A DNA stretch of 49,523 nucleotides from an uncultured Clostridia bacterium (GTDB lineage Bacteria > Bacillota > Clostridia > Oscillospirales > Acutalibacteraceae): positions 1 to 49,523 of the forward strand of contig CANRMX010000012.1 in NCBI GenBank assembly GCA_947631855.1, given 5' to 3'. A program made the position numbers and the translations under genes. The notes under the pieces were generated by a model, which was given only the letters and a program-made list of their open reading frames with translations, searched no databases and had not been told where the DNA came from. Below, in pieces: positions 30,600 to 39,858 of the stretch. Positions within the stretch are counted from its first letter, which is position 1. Each line of letters begins with the position of its first letter.

Positions 30600-33029
30600 A
30601 TGACACCTATCACCAATGAATGGCTCTCCCTGCGCAGGGAGGTCATGGAGCGGGACTTTGCCCGCATGAACCCCATGCAGCGGGAGGCGGTCTTTCACAC
30701 CGAGGGGCCACTGCTGATCCTGGCCGGGGCCGGAAGCGGCAAGACCACGGTCCTCATCAACCGCATCGCGAACCTCATCCGATACGGCAAAGCCTTTCAC
30801 AGCACGTCCCTTTCCGCGCAATTGGACGATCCCGACCGGGCGGCCTGCCGGGCATATCTTGCGGGCGGGGAACTTTCCGAAGACGTGCGGGCGCGGCTGG
30901 CCGTGGAGCCCTGCCAGCCCTGGGAGGTGATGGCCATCACCTTCACCAATAAGGCGGCGGGAGAACTGAAAGACCGCCTGTGCGGGATGCTGGGCGACCG
31001 TGGGGAGGAGGTGTGGGCCTCCACGTTCCACGCGGGCTGTGCGCGCATCCTCCGGCGGGATGGCAGCCGCCTGGGCTTCACGTCCCACTTCACCATCTAC
31101 GATACCGACGACAGCCGCCGGCTGATGAAAGACGTGATGCGGGACCTGAATATCTCCGAGCGGGCGCTGTCGCCCAAGGGCATTTTGGGGGAGATCTCCC
31201 GGGCAAAGGACAGCCTGATCGGCCCCCAGGAATACGAGCGGGCGGCGGGCAGCGATTTCCGGCTGCAGCAGGTGGCCAGGGCATATATCGAATACCAGCG
31301 CCGCCTGGAGGCGGCCGACGCCATGGATTTCGACGATCTGCTGGGCAGCGCCGTGCGGCTGTTCCGGGAGAATCCCGATATTCTGGAGCGGTACCAGCGG
31401 CGTTTCAAATACATCATGGTGGACGAATATCAGGACACCAACCGCGCCCAGTATGAATTTGTCCGGCTGCTGGCGGGCCGGCACGGCAATCTCTGCGTGG
31501 TGGGCGACGACGACCAGAGCATCTACAAATTCCGCGGGGCCACCATCGAGAACATCATGAACTTCGAGGAGGATTTCCCGGGGGCGAAGGTGGTGCGGCT
31601 GGAGCAGAATTACCGCTCCACCCAGAACATTCTGGACGCCGCCAACGGGGTGATCGCCCACAACACCGAGCGCAAGGGCAAGACCCTGTGGACCGCCGCC
31701 GGCCGGGGCGAAAAGCTGAAGCTGCACACCGCCGAAAGCGAGACCGACGAGGCCGACCGGGTGGCAACAGTGATCTTGGAGGGCGTGGCCAAGGGGCGGA
31801 AATTTTCCGATTTTGCCGTGCTCTACCGCATGAATTCCCAATCCCTCTCCTTTGAAAGGATGTTTGCCAAGCAGGGCATCCCCCACCGGATCATCGGCGG
31901 CACCCGGTTCTTTGACCGGAAGGAGATTCGGGACATGATCGCCTATTTGAGCGTCATCTCCAACCCCGAGGACGAGGTGCGGATGCGCAGGATCCTCAAC
32001 ACCCCCAAGCGCGGCATCGGCGAAAAGACCGTGGACACCGCCCAGCAGATCGCCCGGCAGGTGGGCGAGAGCCTGTTTTCCGTCATCGCCCACGCGGAGG
32101 AGTATCCGGCCATTGCCCGGGCGCGGGGGCCGCTGGGGGCATTTGCCCATCTGCTGGAGGGCTTCATCCAGAAGAACGAGAGCGGGCAGCTGCTGCCCAG
32201 CGAGCTGTACGGCGAACTGGTGGAGGCCGTGGGGTATATGGATTTCCTGCGCACCGACGAGCCGGACAAGGCCGAGGATCGGATGGAAAACGTGCAGGAG
32301 CTGTCCTCCATGCTCCAGCGGTATGAGCAGGAGACCGGGGACGAGGCCACCCTGGCGGGCTTTTTGGAGGAAGTCTCGCTGTTCACCGATATCGACAACT
32401 ACGACGCGGAAGCGGATTCTGTGGTGATGATGACCATGCACTCGGCCAAGGGGCTGGAATTCCCGGTGGTGTTCCTGCCCGGCTGGGAGGAGGGCGTATT
32501 CCCGGGCAACGCGGTGCTGTACGACCCCACCCAGGTGGAGGAGGAGCGCCGTCTGGCCTATGTGGCCCTGACCCGTGCCCGGGAGGAGATCTATCTCTAC
32601 CATGCCCAGTCCCGGATGCTTTTCGGCACCACCACCCACAACCGATTGTCCCGGTTTGCCGCGGAGATCCCCGACGAGCTGCTGGAGCGCAGCGCCTCCC
32701 GGAGCTATATCGCCCAGCCCGGCTGGACGTCTGGCGACCGGAGCCCGGCAGGCGGCCGGAGCCCGGCAGGCAACCGGAGCCCGGCGTCCGATTTGACCGG
32801 CACGGTGGCGGAAAGCGGCTTTGCCGGGCAGATCTACAAGCCCCATCCGGTGAAACCCGCCCCGGCGGGCACCTATCGGGCAGGGGACACGGTGCGGCAC
32901 AAGACCTTCGGAGAGGGGCTGGTGCTCACCGCCACGCCCATGGCCAACGACACCCTGCTGGAGATCGCCTTTGACAAGGTGGGCACCAAGAAGCTGTTCG
33001 CCAACTTCGCGCGGCTGGAAAAGCTGTGA
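30600..33029 (+). CDS. pcrA: ATP-dependent DNA helicase PcrA/UvrD
   Basis: An 809-residue superfamily 1A 3'-5' helicase for DNA repair and replication restart. Motifs in order: Q-motif NPMQREAV, Walker A GAGSGKTT (Lys48), ITFTNKAAGEL, VDEYQDTN, GDDDQSIYKFRGA, QNYRST, MTMHSAKGLEFPVVFLPG, and YVALTRARE. Between motifs I and Ia is an insert of about 45 residues (30785-30920) common in Clostridia PcrA. Near the C-terminus there is a low-complexity triplication RSPAGGRSPAGNRSPA, then the RNA polymerase-binding tudor-like domain (GDTVRHKTFGEGLVL). Ribosome site GGAGAAAAGC. Confidence 0.96.
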   Translation: MTPITNEWLSLRREVMERDFARMNPMQREAVFHTEGPLLILAGAGSGKTTVLINRIANLIRYGKAFHSTSLSAQLDDPDRAACRAYLAGGELSEDVRARLAVEPCQPWEVMAITFTNKAAGELKDRLCGMLGDRGEEVWASTFHAGCARILRRDGSRLGFTSHFTIYDTDDSRRLMKDVMRDLNISERALSPKGILGEISRAKDSLIGPQEYERAAGSDFRLQQVARAYIEYQRRLEAADAMDFDDLLGSAVRLFRENPDILERYQRRFKYIMVDEYQDTNRAQYEFVRLLAGRHGNLCVVGDDDQSIYKFRGATIENIMNFEEDFPGAKVVRLEQNYRSTQNILDAANGVIAHNTERKGKTLWTAAGRGEKLKLHTAESETDEADRVATVILEGVAKGRKFSDFAVLYRMNSQSLSFERMFAKQGIPHRIIGGTRFFDRKEIRDMIAYLSVISNPEDEVRMRRILNTPKRGIGEKTVDTAQQIARQVGESLFSVIAHAEEYPAIARARGPLGAFAHLLEGFIQKNESGQLLPSELYGELVEAVGYMDFLRTDEPDKAEDRMENVQELSSMLQRYEQETGDEATLAGFLEEVSLFTDIDNYDAEADSVVMMTMHSAKGLEFPVVFLPGWEEGVFPGNAVLYDPTQVEEERRLAYVALTRAREEIYLYHAQSRMLFGTTTHNRLSRFAAEIPDELLERSASRSYIAQPGWTSGDRSPAGGRSPAGNRSPASDLTGTVAESGFAGQIYKPHPVKPAPAGTYRAGDTVRHKTFGEGLVLTATPMANDTLLEIAFDKVGTKKLFANFARLEKL

Positions 33030-33068
33030 GAGGCCAACAATACAAATCAACAGACTGGAGGAAGACCC

Positions 33069-33893
33069 ATGCAATCCAAATTCTTTACGGCGGAGAAGAT
33101 CTTCGACAACGTGACCCGCATCGGCGGGCTGGCAGGTGAGCTGTGCTATCTGGTGGAGGGCAGCGAAAAGGCCCTGCTCATCGACGGGCTCACCGGGGTA
33201 GGCAGCCTGAAAGCCTTCGTGCGGGAGCTCACCGACCTGCCGGTGACGCTGGTGCTGACCCACGGCCATGTGGATCACATCGGCGCGGCCTTCGAGTATG
33301 GGGAATGCTGGCTCCATCCCGACGACATCGCCCTGCTGTACGAGCACGGCGACGCAGAGGCCCGGCTGGGCTTTGCCAGCGGCGGCGGACGGAAGATCGA
33401 TCCCGCGGACGTGGTGCCGCCCCGGGCCATCCGCACGCTGCCCGTGCAGGACGGCCATGTGTTCGATCTGGGCGGCGTGCAGCTGGAAGTGATCCACGTG
33501 CCCGGCCACACCTATGGCTCCATCGTGCTGCTGGACCGCGCCCGGCGGATCGTCTATTCCGGCGACGCGTGCAACGCCAACACCCTGCTGTTCCTGCCGG
33601 GCTCCACCACCATCCAGGAATACAAGGAGGCCCTGCTGCACTTCAAGACCTTCCAGCCCGCCTTTGACGGGATGTTCGGTGGCCACGGGCCGGGACCGGT
33701 ACCCAACACGCTGGTGGACGAGGCCCTCCAACTCTGCGACGAGATCATGGCCGGTACCGACGATCAGGAGCCGGGGGGCTTCATCGGCCGGGAGTGCCTG
33801 TATGCCCGGAAGAAAAACGAATTCTTCCAGCGGGCGGACGGCGGCATCGCCAACATCGCCTATTCCAAAGACAGGATCTGGAAAGCACAATAA
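33069..33893 (+). CDS. MBL-fold metallo-hydrolase
   Basis: A 274-residue enzyme with metal site THGHVDHIGAA, HVPGHTYGS, the bridging Asp in YSGDACNAN, and a final GGHGPGP histidine. All ligands of a two-zinc MBL site are present. The family includes glyoxalase II-like and quorum-lactone hydrolases; the substrate cannot be read. It is 39 bp behind pcrA with its own GGAGGAAGACCC site, so likely cotranscribed. A terminator follows at 33902-33933. Confidence 0.88.
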   Translation: MQSKFFTAEKIFDNVTRIGGLAGELCYLVEGSEKALLIDGLTGVGSLKAFVRELTDLPVTLVLTHGHVDHIGAAFEYGECWLHPDDIALLYEHGDAEARLGFASGGGRKIDPADVVPPRAIRTLPVQDGHVFDLGGVQLEVIHVPGHTYGSIVLLDRARRIVYSGDACNANTLLFLPGSTTIQEYKEALLHFKTFQPAFDGMFGGHGPGPVPNTLVDEALQLCDEIMAGTDDQEPGGFIGRECLYARKKNEFFQRADGGIANIAYSKDRIWKAQ

Positions 33894-33901
33894 AGCGCTC
33901 T

Positions 33902-33933
33902 GCCCGCCTCCGTGTACACCGGGGCGGGCTTTT
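33902..33933 (+). terminator. Terminator after the MBL gene
   Basis: GCCCGCC (33902-33908) pairs with GGCGGGC (33923-33929), then TTTT. Confidence 0.8.
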
Positions 33934-34008
33934 GCAATTAGAACTAGAGGTAACAGAAACCCCGCCGCGCCATAGAATGGAATGAGAAATCCCAAAGGAG
34001 GAGATTCT

Positions 34009-34902
34009 ATGGCCGAAAACGAAGCCATGCCCGAGCTGGAAAACCGGGACTACTTCAAAGAAGCGGTCTGTATCGACGCAATGCGCATCTACGACAGCTG
34101 CAGCGATAAGGACTGTGTGGAAGACATACGGGTGCTGTTCACCGCCGGACAGCAGGCGCTGGTCAACAGCGCCACCAATGTGCGCCTGAAGGACGTCAGC
34201 GTCCTGACGGCGTACCTGGACTTGCAGCCCATTCCCTTTCACCGCGGATTCTATTCCGTGGACATGACGTTCTTCTTCGACGTGACGGTGGAGCTGTTCG
34301 GCGGGCCGTCATCCTGCCCCATGCCGGTGAGCGGCGTATCGGTGTTCAACAAGAAAGTCATTCTGTATGGCAGCGAGGGCAGCGTGAAGATGTTCTCCTC
34401 CGGCGACTGTTCCGACAGCGTGGAGGTGAAGGACAGCCGCGTGCTGCCGAAAGCCACGGTGCAGGTGGCGGAGCCCATCGCCCTGTCCGCCCGTCTGTGC
34501 GACCGGCCGCTGATGTCCTCGGAGCCCTACTGCCGCATCCCGGAGAGCATCGCCCGGCTGTACGGCGGCGACCTGGAGACCGCGCCCCAGGGCAACAACG
34601 TGTACGCCACCATTGGGCTGTTCACCATCGTGCAGATCGTGCGCAACGTGCAGATGCTGGTGCCCGCCTATGATTTCTGCGTGCCGGAGAAGGAGTGCGT
34701 CACCTCCACCGACGACCCCTGCGACCTGTTCCGGCGGATCGACTTCCCCATGGATGAGTTCTTCCCGCCCAGGGCCTCTGAGCTGAATGGTGAGCCCAAG
34801 ACCGGCAGGGCAGACAGCCGTTCCCGTGATTTTGGCCCCGCACCTCGTCCACGTGAGGTCATGCCGTCCGATTCTCCCGACCCCCATTTCGGGTGGGATT
34901 GA
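34009..34902 (+). CDS. Conserved Clostridia protein, cysteine-containing, possibly spore-related
   Basis: 297 residues, no signal peptide. It carries the blocks DYFKEAVCIDAMRIYDSCSD, RLKDVSVLTAYLDLQPIPFH, FNKKVILYGSEGSVKMFSS and VPEKECVTSTDDPCDLFRRIDFP, which I recall as strongly conserved in a hypothetical family of sporulating Clostridia. The conserved Cys residues and lack of enzyme motifs suggest a structural role, for example in the spore coat. This is inference. The last 35 residues (Arg/Ser/Pro-rich) are not conserved-looking. Start from AAAGGAGGAGATTCT. Confidence 0.75.
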   Translation: MAENEAMPELENRDYFKEAVCIDAMRIYDSCSDKDCVEDIRVLFTAGQQALVNSATNVRLKDVSVLTAYLDLQPIPFHRGFYSVDMTFFFDVTVELFGGPSSCPMPVSGVSVFNKKVILYGSEGSVKMFSSGDCSDSVEVKDSRVLPKATVQVAEPIALSARLCDRPLMSSEPYCRIPESIARLYGGDLETAPQGNNVYATIGLFTIVQIVRNVQMLVPAYDFCVPEKECVTSTDDPCDLFRRIDFPMDEFFPPRASELNGEPKTGRADSRSRDFGPAPRPREVMPSDSPDPHFGWD

Positions 34903-34923
34903 GCGGCCCGATTGATAGAAAGT

Positions 34924-34954
34924 AGTCCACCCCCAGCAAAGCTGGGGGTGGACT
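34924..34954. terminator. Hairpin terminator after 34009-34902
   Basis: AGTCCACCCCCAGC (34924-34937), aaa, GCTGGGGGTGGACT (34941-34954): a perfect 14-bp stem. Lacks a long T-run. Confidence 0.7.
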
Positions 34955-35127
34955 GCCATTGAATCTCAGCTGACGGGCGAAAAATCCCCGGACACCGGCA
35001 GGACTTTTCGGTTTTTTCCCATCTTTTCGGAAAATTCCCCTTACGCGGCCGCAAAAAATATGCTATACTATAGGTAGACGAAAGCGTGGAGAAGCCAAGG
35101 TGTGACAGTGTTGCGGAGGGGAATCAA

Positions 35128-35649
35128 ATGTATCGAATCAGTGATTTAGTGGTGTATGGCAGCAGCGGCGTCTGCCGGGTGATGGAGATCCGCTCACAGC
35201 CCTTTCCCACCACCGGCGAGGAGCGGCTGTACTATGTGCTGCAGGCGCTGGGCGATCACTGCACGATCTCCGTGCCGGTGGATTCCGACAAGGTGTTTAT
35301 GCGGCCGGTCATCTCCCGCCAGGAGGCGGAGGCGCTGATCGATTCCATCCCCCAGCTGGACGCCCAGGCGTATCACAGCAAGGCCCCCAGAGAATTGGCC
35401 GAGCACTACGAGGCGCTGCTCAAGACCCACGACTGCGCGTCCCTGCTGGCCATGACCCGGTCCATCTATCTGAAAAAGCAGGAGCTTTTGCGGCAGAAGC
35501 GAAAGTTCGGCTCCGTGGACGAGCGGTTTTTGAAGCGGGCGGAAGAGCTGCTTTTCGGAGAGCTGGCCGCCGCGCTGGAGATCCCCCGGGACAAGGTGCT
35601 GGATTTCATCACCGCCCGGGTGGGCAGCCAGGCCGGGGCGGAGCAATAA
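35128..35649 (+). CDS. CarD-family transcription regulator
   Basis: A 173-residue protein. The N-terminal tudor-like CarD/TRCF RNA polymerase-interaction domain (VVYGSSGVCRVMEI...ERLYYVLQAL...ISVPVDSD) is followed by a helical C-terminal half (LLAMTRSIYLKKQELLRQKRKF...FLKRAEELLFGELA), as in CarD. CarD stabilises open promoter complexes at rRNA and stress promoters. GGAGGGGAATCAA before the ATG at 35128. A TATACT (35064-35069) with weak -35 is the likely promoter. Confidence 0.9.
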   Translation: MYRISDLVVYGSSGVCRVMEIRSQPFPTTGEERLYYVLQALGDHCTISVPVDSDKVFMRPVISRQEAEALIDSIPQLDAQAYHSKAPRELAEHYEALLKTHDCASLLAMTRSIYLKKQELLRQKRKFGSVDERFLKRAEELLFGELAAALEIPRDKVLDFITARVGSQAGAEQ

Positions 35650-35668
35650 AGCAAAATCACAGGCAGCA

Positions 35669-35702
35669 AAAGGGCCGTCTCTCGCGAGGCGGCCTTTCGT
35701 TT
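35669..35702. terminator. Bidirectional terminator between carD-like gene and cysE
   Basis: AAAGGGCCGTCTC-tcgc-GAGGCGGCCTTT with T-rich tail on the plus side and AAAA on the left. It separates convergent genes. Confidence 0.8.
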
Positions 35703-36586
35703 TATTCGTTTTTCGGGGCGCTTTGGGTCTTCATGCTGACTCTGCTCCCACGGGGCACGGACTGGGTCACAAAGGCGTTGCCGCCCACCACCACGTCCGC
35801 TTCGATCACCGTGTCCCCACCCAGGATGGAGGCCCCGGAATAGATGGTCACGTTGTCGCCGATGGTGGGGTGGCGCTTCACGCCCTTGAGCTTCTGCCCG
35901 CCCTTGGTGGAGAGGCCGCCCAGGGTGACGCCCTGATAAATTTTCACGTGGCTGCCGATCACCGTGGTCTCGCCGATGACGATGCCCGTGCCGTGATCCA
36001 TGAAGAAATAGTCGCCGATCTGCGCCCCGGGATGGATATCGATGCCGGTGACGCTGTGGGCGTGCTCGGTCATGATCCGCGGGATCATGGGCACGCCGAT
36101 GGTAAACAGCTCGTGGGCGATGCGGTACACCGAAATGGCGTACAATCCCGGATAGGACAGGATCACCTCGTCCCTGCTGTTGGCCGCCGGGTCGCCGTCG
36201 AAGGCCGCCTGGATGTCCGTATCCAGCACCGCCCGAATACGCGGGATGCGCTCCATAAAGGCGAAGGTCATTTCCCGTGCCCGATCCTCCAGCCCGTCGG
36301 CCTCGTCGCCGCTGTACCGCAGCACCGCCGCGATCTGCTTGTGCAGGTGGAAGATCACGTCCTCCACGGCGGCGGCCATATAGTGCTCCAGGCTGAACAG
36401 CTTCCGTTCCCGCTCGCCGTAGTAGCCGGGATAGAGCAGCTGCAGCAGCTTCTCCACCAGCTCCAGGATGGCCTTCTTGTCCGGCTGGTTGTACAGGTCG
36501 GTTTTATTCACCGCCCGGTCGTCGCCGTAATCGTCCAGGATCGCCTGCACAATGTGCGCCACCCGGTTGGAATCCAGTTTCTCCAT
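35702..36586 (-). CDS. cysE: Serine O-acetyltransferase
   Basis: A 294-residue enzyme making O-acetylserine from serine and acetyl-CoA. A long helical N-terminal part (residues 1-165, EpsC type) precedes the left-handed beta-helix hexapeptide domain: GIDIHPGAQIGDYFFMDHGTG (catalytic His near 199), VIGETTVIG, VTLGGLSTKGGQKLKGVKRHPTIGD and ILGGDTVI. It is the second gene of a cysK-cysE operon, 15 bp after cysK, and the pair forms the cysteine synthase complex. The C-terminus here is short and basic (SMKTQSAPKNE) rather than ending in Ile, which the CysK-binding tail normally requires. Confidence 0.93.
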   Translation of the reverse strand: MEKLDSNRVAHIVQAILDDYGDDRAVNKTDLYNQPDKKAILELVEKLLQLLYPGYYGERERKLFSLEHYMAAAVEDVIFHLHKQIAAVLRYSGDEADGLEDRAREMTFAFMERIPRIRAVLDTDIQAAFDGDPAANSRDEVILSYPGLYAISVYRIAHELFTIGVPMIPRIMTEHAHSVTGIDIHPGAQIGDYFFMDHGTGIVIGETTVIGSHVKIYQGVTLGGLSTKGGQKLKGVKRHPTIGDNVTIYSGASILGGDTVIEADVVVGGNAFVTQSVPRGSRVSMKTQSAPKNE

Positions 36587-36601
36587 AGGTGCGTCTCCTT
36601 C

Positions 36602-37540
<939 letters not shown>

Positions 37541-37614
37541 TGTTTCGTTTCCTCCTTCATGGGTATATATCCACTGTATGGGAAATTCCTCGTTTGTGCC
37601 CCTCGTGCCATTCC

Positions 37615-37643
37615 ATTATAGCACGGGCGCGGAGTTTTCACAA
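37615..37643 (-). promoter_or_regulatory. cysK-cysE promoter
   Basis: Minus strand TTGTGA (37643-37638), 17-bp spacer, TATAAT (37620-37615). Confidence 0.78.
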
Positions 37644-37668
37644 GTGCGCCTGCTTTTTGTTTTTGATT

Positions 37669-37875
37669 GATATTCCCCCGCCGAAGGCGGGGGAATATCA
37701 TCTCTTACGGCTGGGGGCAGCCTGAAGCGTGATTCTTCACAAGTGCACCTACTTTTTCTTGAAAGAAAAAGGAAGCAAAAAGAACTTTACATGGCTCGAC
37801 CGCAACTTGATGATTTAGGGGCTCCCCGCCCGTAGGACAAGGAGGGTATATTCTGTACGTCTGGGTAAGCCGCGC
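37669..37875. repeat. Mosaic repeat left of cassette 6
   Basis: The palindrome GATATTCCCCCGCC-gaa-GGCGGGGGAATATC (37669-37699), the CTTTTTCTTGAAAGAAAAAG hairpin (37750-37769), the GGCTCGACCGCAACTTGATGA module, and a segment to 37905 that is the inverted copy of 12392-12505 beside cassette 3. Confidence 0.78.
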
Positions 37876-37910
37876 TTGACAACCCACCTCGTTTTTGCTA
37901 TAATAAAGGC

Positions 37911-38003
37911 ACAAAGGGAAACTTGCCGGTAAGCGGCATGGCCCTCAGACACTAGTTACAGATAGTAACCGCGTTCCTTGGCCGGAGCGGTTACTTTCTG
38001 TCT
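37911..38003 (+). ncRNA. Antisense RNA antitoxin of cassette 6
   Basis: Promoter TTGACA (37876-37881), 17-bp spacer, TATAAT (37899-37904). Starts GGGAAACTTGCCGGTAAGCGG, ends at AGTAACCG (37964-37971)/CGGTTACT (37988-37995) plus TTTCTGTC. Confidence 0.8.
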
Positions 38004-38077
38004 ATTAATGCGACAATCAGAGAAATGATGATGCTGAGCACCATCAGACTGAGATGTAGCGCTTCATAAACAGTTAT
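37991..38077 (-). CDS. Hol-Tox type I toxin peptide, cassette 6 (ATA start?)
   Basis: 28 codons: TVYEALHLSLMVLSIIISL then IVALIDRK. ATA (38077-38075) at the initiator position, 7 nt after GGAGGG. Promoter TTGCTT (38258-38253), 17-bp spacer, TATACT (38235-38230). The Asp-Arg-Lys tail matches cassette 3 and differs from Asn-Lys-Lys of cassettes 1, 4 and 5. Confidence 0.75.
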   Translation of the reverse strand: MTVYEALHLSLMVLSIIISLIVALIDRK

Positions 38078-38284
38078 GCTGCATCCCTCCTTTGTCCAGA
38101 GATTCCCGTTTTTGTGACGGGTTTCTATGTCATCGGGAGAGTTTGCGCACCCCTCTCCCGTTTCCGGGTGGAGGGCCAACCGCCTACCGTTACTGGCAAG
38201 TATTCCCGCGCCGTATCCGGCGCAAAGACAGTATAACAGAAAAGAATCGAAAAAGCAAGAAAAAGCGCGTAACAGAAACTTTTT

Positions 38285-38430
38285 GGCTTGGCCGAACTTC
38301 AGTGCCTCCCCGCCTTCGGCGGGGAGGCACATCTTCTATCTTTCGGCCGCGACCGAAAAACTTGCGGCCTTTGCACGGCAAGTGAGCGAAGCGAACGGAG
38401 CCCGCGAATTGGCACGCGCGGCCACGAGCC
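38285..38430. repeat. Mosaic repeat right of cassette 6
   Basis: The palindrome GTGCCTCCCCGCC-ttc-GGCGGGGAGGCAC (38302-38330), then ACTTGCGGCCTTTGCACGGC and the GTGAGCGAAGCGAACGGAGC module, the same order as in 1887-2050. Confidence 0.78.
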
Positions 38431-38475
38431 CGCCAAAAATATTTTGAAATTTGTTGCAATAGATACTTTACATTT

Positions 38476-38504
38476 TCAAAAAAACGTGCTATCATAATTT
38501 ATAT
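38476..38504 (+). promoter_or_regulatory. padR promoter
   Basis: TTTACA, 17-bp spacer, TATCAT, ending about 25 bp before the padR start; AT-rich surroundings. Confidence 0.65.
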
Positions 38505-38526
38505 TCATTCTAGGAGGTACGTTTAT

Positions 38527-38895
38527 ATGAGAAGCGAAAAATTTTCCAAGAGGATGCCTTTAGAGCTGTTGTGCCTTTCGCTGTTGAAAGAGCGCGATAT
38601 GTACGGGTATCAGATGGTGCAGGAGATCGAAGCGCGCAGCGGCGATCTGCTGGTGGTGAACATCACCACGTTGTATGTGGTTCTGAAAAAGCTGGTCGAG
38701 AAGGGTTATGTCACGGTGCATTATAATGATTCCGCCATCACCCGCGAGCGGCTGCGGCTCTATTATCACTATGAAAGCAATGCCGATCTGTATTACGGCC
38801 AGCTCCAGCAGGAGTATCAGCGCACTACCCAGGGCGTGGAAAATTTTTTCTCTGGCGCCGGGAAAGCTGAGGCCGTGAATAATGGCAAGAAGTGA
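38527..38895 (+). CDS. PadR-family transcription regulator
   Basis: A 122-residue winged-helix repressor: LLCLSLLKERDMYGYQMVQEIE, the recognition part ITTLYVVLKKLVEKGYVTVHY, and a C-terminal dimerisation helix. The usual LYPxLxxLE motif reads LYVVLKKLVEKG. PadR proteins commonly control the DUF1700/DUF6120-type membrane gene encoded just behind them; here that gene overlaps by 14 bp. Ribosome site TAGGAGG. Confidence 0.88.
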   Translation: MRSEKFSKRMPLELLCLSLLKERDMYGYQMVQEIEARSGDLLVVNITTLYVVLKKLVEKGYVTVHYNDSAITRERLRLYYHYESNADLYYGQLQQEYQRTTQGVENFFSGAGKAEAVNNGKK

Positions 38896-39324
38896 AGCTC
38901 TGCACCTGTATGTGCATGAAGTTTCCCGCCGGGTGAGGTGCACCGGCGCCGCAAAAAAAGCACTGCAAAAGGATCTGCGCCTTTCTCGGGGGAGCTCCCC
39001 GGGGTGGAGGAGATGAGCTACGGCGCGCTGCTGGGCCATGTGGACGCCCCCGAGGTGGTGGCCGCGGAGTATGCCGCCGTGGTGCCTGGGGTGCGCTTGC
39101 GCAGGCTGCTCACCCGTAGGCAAAAGATCATTATTGCCGTGGTTTCGGTGCTGGTGGCGGCGTTTGTGGTGTGGTTCGCCAACTACGTGAAGGGCGCTTT
39201 AGATTATATCAATGCATATACAGTGGAAGGTCCGGCTATAGAAGGGCCGTGGCAGCCGGATGAGGATATAAAAACACATCCAGGTGTTCGGATTTATTAT
39301 GCTGAAGGAAGTGAAGCCGAATGA
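38882..39324 (+). pseudogene. Frameshifted DUF6120-like membrane protein partner of PadR
   Basis: Frame 1 (38882-39016) gives MARSEALHLYVHEVSRRVRC and stops early. A different frame carries the rest to 39324: LPGVEEMSYGALLGHVDAPE, then RRQKIIIAVVSVLVAAFVVW as a membrane helix and a short extracellular end. Together they resemble PadR-linked DUF6120/DUF1700 proteins (N-terminal helical domain plus one helix). The break is near the G-runs around 38988-39005. A 1-nt indel, sequencing error or programmed frameshift would all fit; the downstream part looks otherwise intact. Confidence 0.65.
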
Positions 39325-39791
39325 GAAAACTTGTTTCGGTTTTGTTATGTGTGATTTTGTGTTTTTCAGTTTGTTCATTGGAGTGTTCCGCTGTAGCTAC
39401 TGAGAAAGTCTTGATTTCCCGCTCCGTGGAAACACTGGAAAATGGCGAGTATATTGTGACAGAACTGTATCAAACCGTGCGGGCCCTGCAGCCTTTGGCA
39501 GAAGGGCGAGAGGTGCAAGGCTCTAAAACTACTAAACTCTATTCTCCCAGCAATACTCTTCTTTGGGATCTGACAGTAGAAGGAACATTTAATTGTATCA
39601 GCGGCGTAAGTGCAAAAGCTACTGGTTCAAATGCTGTGCTGAAGGTATACGCAAGCAATGTTCACGTGGTTAGCAGGAGCGCAAACTATTCCAGCAACAC
39701 CGCCACCGCCACCGGCACAGTATCATATAATTCTGTGAAGAAAACGGCAACCGTTAGTATCTCCTGCGACGTACATGGAAACTTGTACTAA
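39321..39791 (+). CDS. Secreted DUF6147-like protein
   Basis: 156 residues, with a signal peptide (MRKLVSVLLCVILCFSVCS). The mature part is beta-rich and Ser/Thr-rich: KLYSPSNTLLWDLTVEGTF is the hallmark of a secreted family often annotated DUF6147 in gut Clostridia. Function unknown. It overlaps the previous frame by 4 bp, so belongs to the padR operon. AT-richer than the flanks. Confidence 0.7.
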   Translation: MRKLVSVLLCVILCFSVCSLECSAVATEKVLISRSVETLENGEYIVTELYQTVRALQPLAEGREVQGSKTTKLYSPSNTLLWDLTVEGTFNCISGVSAKATGSNAVLKVYASNVHVVSRSANYSSNTATATGTVSYNSVKKTATVSISCDVHGNLY

Positions 39792-39811
39792 GTAAAAATG
39801 AATAATGCAAT

Positions 39812-39845
39812 AAAAAAGTAGAGCAGCTTGCTGCTCTACTTTTTT
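39812..39845. terminator. Bidirectional terminator
   Basis: AAAAAAGTAGAGCAGC-tt-GCTGCTCTACTTTTT between convergent genes. Confidence 0.88.
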
Positions 39846-39858
39846 GGTTTTTTGGACT

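Noticed and set aside
30585-34028. 1147-codon minus-strand frame across pcrA and the MBL gene
   Set aside because: It spans two clear plus-strand genes and their terminators, and has no recognisable domain.
37541-37615. T-box or S-box leader for cysK-cysE
   Set aside because: The leader is only about 70 nt and has none of the conserved T-box (GGTGG/AGCAGT) or SAM riboswitch elements.
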